A DNA stretch of 7,763 nucleotides from an uncultured Treponema sp. (GTDB lineage: Bacteria > Spirochaetota > Spirochaetia > Treponematales > Treponemataceae). Shown here piece after piece: positions 5,956-7,763 of the stretch (its first letter is position 1; each line of letters opens with the position of its first letter). The stretch spans positions 1 to 7,763 of the forward strand of contig CALDID010000111.1 in assembly GCA_937901865.1 (NCBI GenBank), written 5' to 3'. Under the pieces are notes generated by a model. That model saw only the letters and a program-made list of their open reading frames with translations. It ran no database searches and was not told where the DNA came from. Made by a program: the position numbers and the translations under genes.

Positions 5956-7569
5956 ATGGAACTGATAATAGACGGATTAAACGACAGAACTAAGTGGGAA
6001 AAGACAGGAGTTTCGCTTCCGAGCTACGACATTCGCGCCGTGAGCGAGCGGACAAAGAAAGAGCCTCTGTGGGTGCATTTCGGTGCGGGAAACATTTTCC
6101 GTATGTTCATCGCAGGGCTTCAAGACACCTTGCTTAATCAAGGAGATGCGGACAGGGGCATTATCTGCGCCGAAACATTCGGATACGACATCATCGACGA
6201 GATATACACGCCGCACGACAATCTTGTTTTAGGTGTAACGCTCAACGCTGACGGCACAACAGAAAAGAAAGTTATCGGCTCTCTTTGTGAAGCGATAAAA
6301 TCGATTTCAGGCGAAACTGCTGAATGGAGAAGGCTAAAAGAGATTTTCGCTTCTCACAGTTTGCAAATGGTGAGCTTTACGATTACTGAAAAAGGCTATG
6401 CGCTCTACTCTTCTGACGGAACTTTCTTGCCTTCTATTGCAAAAGACATCGAGGGCGGGCTTAGAGAGCCAAAGACAGCAATGGCGCAAGTTACCGCACT
6501 GCTTCATCATCGCTTTGAAAGCAGCAAAACGCCGATTGCCGTTGTTTCAATGGACAACTGCTCTCGAAACGGAGAGAAACTGAGAGCTGCTGTTCTTACA
6601 ATCGCGGCGGAATGGCAGAAAAGAGGCTTTGTCAGTAACGATTTTGTTTCTTGGGTTTCTGACGAGAAAACAGTGTCGTTCCCGTGGACAATGATAGACA
6701 AAATCACGCCTCGCCCTAACGCAAAAATCGGCGAAATGCTCGAAAAGAGCGGCATTGAGGCAATGAAGCCCACTGTTACAAAAAACGGAACGTATATCGC
6801 GCCGTTCGTCAACGCCGAAAAACCGCAGTATCTCGTCATCGAAGATTCTTTCCCGAACGGACGACCGAGTCTTGAAAAAGCGGGCGTATATTTGACTGAC
6901 CGCGAAAGCGTGAACCGTGTAGAGCGAATGAAAGTAACAACGTGTCTTAATCCGCTTCATACGGCTCTTGCAGTCTACGGCTGTTTGCTAGGTTTTGATA
7001 CGATAGCCGACGAAATGAAAGACGATACACTGCGCACACTCGTTGAGAAAATCAGCGCAGAGGGGCTTCCCGTTGTTACCGACCCGAAAATCATTTCGCC
7101 TGAAAAGTTCGCAGAAGAAGTCTTGCGAGTGCGCTTGCCGAATCCTTTTATGCCCGACACTCCGCAAAGAATTGCGACTGACACATCGCAGAAAGTGGGT
7201 ATCCGCTTTGGAGAAACGATAAAAAGCTACATCGAGCGCGACGGCAATGCAAAGGCACTTACGGCGATACCGCTTGCGATTGCAGGCTGGCTTCGCTACT
7301 TGCTGGCTATCAAAGATGACGGAGAGGCATTTGAGCCTTCAAGCGACCCGCTTCTTTCAGAATTGCAAGCAAAGCTTTCTGGAATCGAATGGGGAAAAAA
7401 AGAAAGCTGCGGCGACAAGCTCAAGGCAATTTTATCGAGCGAAAGTATTTTCAGCGTTGACCTGTATAAAGCTGGCATTGGAGAGAAAATCGAAGAGCTG
7501 TTCTTAGAGGAAATAGCAGGAGTCGGCGCAGTGCGTGCAACACTCAAGAAACATCTCTCGCTGCATTAG
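5956..7569 (+). CDS. uxuB: Mannitol dehydrogenase-family oxidoreductase, probable D-fructuronate reductase
   Basis: Polyol-specific long-chain dehydrogenase/reductase that most likely interconverts D-fructuronate and D-mannonate with NAD(H), supplying UxuA. 537 residues. N-terminal Rossmann part: HFGAGNIFR (41-49) for cofactor, MDNCSRNGEKLR (199-210), FPWTMIDKITPRP (242-254), VIEDSFPNGRPS (294-305). The C-terminal helical part begins near the catalytic stretch MKVTTCLNPLHTALA (325-339), with Lys326, Asn332 and His335 as the probable catalytic set. An in-frame ATG at 5926 would overlap uxuA by 11 bases, but GGAG at 5944-5947 sits 8 bases before the ATG at 5956, and the ten extra residues (LNNTFGEYF) lie outside the family fold, so 5956 is preferred. 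Tagaturonate reductase or mannitol dehydrogenase activity cannot be excluded by sequence alone; the uxuA neighbour favours fructuronate. The TAG stop forms the first bases of the inverted repeat that follows. Confidence 0.92.
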   Translation: MELIIDGLNDRTKWEKTGVSLPSYDIRAVSERTKKEPLWVHFGAGNIFRMFIAGLQDTLLNQGDADRGIICAETFGYDIIDEIYTPHDNLVLGVTLNADGTTEKKVIGSLCEAIKSISGETAEWRRLKEIFASHSLQMVSFTITEKGYALYSSDGTFLPSIAKDIEGGLREPKTAMAQVTALLHHRFESSKTPIAVVSMDNCSRNGEKLRAAVLTIAAEWQKRGFVSNDFVSWVSDEKTVSFPWTMIDKITPRPNAKIGEMLEKSGIEAMKPTVTKNGTYIAPFVNAEKPQYLVIEDSFPNGRPSLEKAGVYLTDRESVNRVERMKVTTCLNPLHTALAVYGCLLGFDTIADEMKDDTLRTLVEKISAEGLPVVTDPKIISPEKFAEEVLRVRLPNPFMPDTPQRIATDTSQKVGIRFGETIKSYIERDGNAKALTAIPLAIAGWLRYLLAIKDDGEAFEPSSDPLLSELQAKLSGIEWGKKESCGDKLKAILSSESIFSVDLYKAGIGEKIEELFLEEIAGVGAVRATLKKHLSLH

Positions 7570-7648
7570 ACCTGTTCGATAACCCTGATTTGACAAGGGG
7601 CTTAACCCCCTTGCTGCATAAAAAAACTATCGTTTCCCAACAGGTCTA
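7567..7648. repeat. Nested inverted repeat downstream of uxuB
   Basis: The outer arms TAGACCTGTT (7567-7576) and AACAGGTCTA (7639-7648) are perfect 10-base inverted copies. Inside them CGATA (7577-7581) pairs with TATCG (7628-7632), leaving a 6-base TTTCCC bulge on the right. At the centre CAAGGGG (7594-7600) and CCCCTTG (7607-7613) form a 7-pair hairpin with loop CTTAAC. The structure may act as an operon-end terminator or RNA stabiliser, or be a small repeat element with terminal inverted repeats. No T tract follows either stem on the plus strand: the hairpin is followed instead by an A-run (7620-7626). Confidence 0.75.
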
Positions 7649-7650
7649 TT

Positions 7651-7763
7651 GCGTCACGGGGCTAAATCCGCGCTGGGAACACAAAATTTCTGCGTCACGG
7701 GGACAAAACCGCGCTGGGAATGCACAATTTCTGCGTCACGGGGCTAAATCCGCGCTGGGAATG
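7651..7763. repeat. 41-base tandem repeat array, cut by the window edge
   Basis: Units start at 7651, 7692 and 7733, a constant period of 41; the third is cut after 31 bases. Each begins GCGTCACGGGG and contains CCGCGCTGGGAA; full units end in AATTTCT. Units 1 and 2 differ at 6 of 41 positions. Unit 3 matches unit 1 in its first part and unit 2 at its last two visible variable positions. The period is not a multiple of three, there is no open frame through it, and there are no unrelated spacers, so it is neither coding nor an ordinary CRISPR array. The array starts 3 bases after the inverted repeat and continues beyond the window. Confidence 0.85.

Noticed and set aside
7594..7626. Canonical rho-independent terminator of uxuB
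   Set aside because: The CAAGGGG/CCCCTTG hairpin is good, but it is followed on the plus strand by CTGCAT and an A-run rather than T residues. On the minus strand the T-run comes before the hairpin, not after it.
7567..7648. Insertion of a mobile element that truncated uxuB
   Set aside because: uxuB has full family length with a normal C-terminus, and I see no target-site duplication flanking the arms.
7651..7763. CRISPR array
   Set aside because: The full 41-base period is conserved, including the part that would be spacer; the near-identical linkers and short period do not fit repeat-spacer structure, and no cas gene is visible. A continuation beyond the window cannot be ruled out.
3439..7763. 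Common ancestry of the paired palindromes and the tandem array
   Set aside because: Both share a 41-base period and GGGAAC or CCCC/GGGG words, but on neither strand do the units align convincingly; only the spacing coincidence is reported.

Overview
The window reads as a five-gene locus for taking up and breaking down beta-glucuronides in an anaerobic, probably gut-associated bacterium. Mid-range GC, A-rich intergenic DNA, strong purine-rich ribosome binding sites and a large AraC-type regulator of a kind common in Clostridia fit Bacillota. A Treponema-like spirochaete is also possible, and no phylogenetic marker gene is present to decide.

Layout: positions 1-70 may hold the last codons of an upstream gene, closed by a strong, probably bidirectional terminator (72-117). 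Then follow a GPH-family sugar/cation symporter (225-1601, uidB-like) and, 14 bases later, a cytoplasmic GH2 beta-glucuronidase (1616-3424, uidA). A 73-base convergent gap with paired GC-rich palindromes separates these from an AraC-family regulator on the minus strand (3498-4697). A 147-base divergent regulatory region (4698-4844) leads to mannonate dehydratase (4845-5936, uxuA) and a fructuronate reductase of the mannitol dehydrogenase family (5956-7569, uxuB). Right after the uxuB stop lies an 82-base nested inverted repeat, then a 41-base-period tandem array that runs off the window.

How the genes work together: the symporter imports a glucuronide, the glucuronidase frees D-glucuronate, glucuronate isomerase (UxaC, not in this window) would make D-fructuronate, UxuB reduces it to D-mannonate, and UxuA dehydrates that to 2-keto-3-deoxygluconate for the KdgK/KdgA steps (also not here). 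The regulator probably controls both transcription units. A 9-base motif, ATGCTAAAA, occurs about 100 bases upstream of both uidB and uxuA and is a candidate shared site.

The enzymes are ordinary and confidently recognised. The less explained parts are the non-coding structures: the period-41 array and compound inverted repeat at the right edge, the paired palindromes in the convergent gap (also offset by 41 bases), and the unassigned N-terminal two thirds of the regulator. I do not see clear evidence for a wholly new system.
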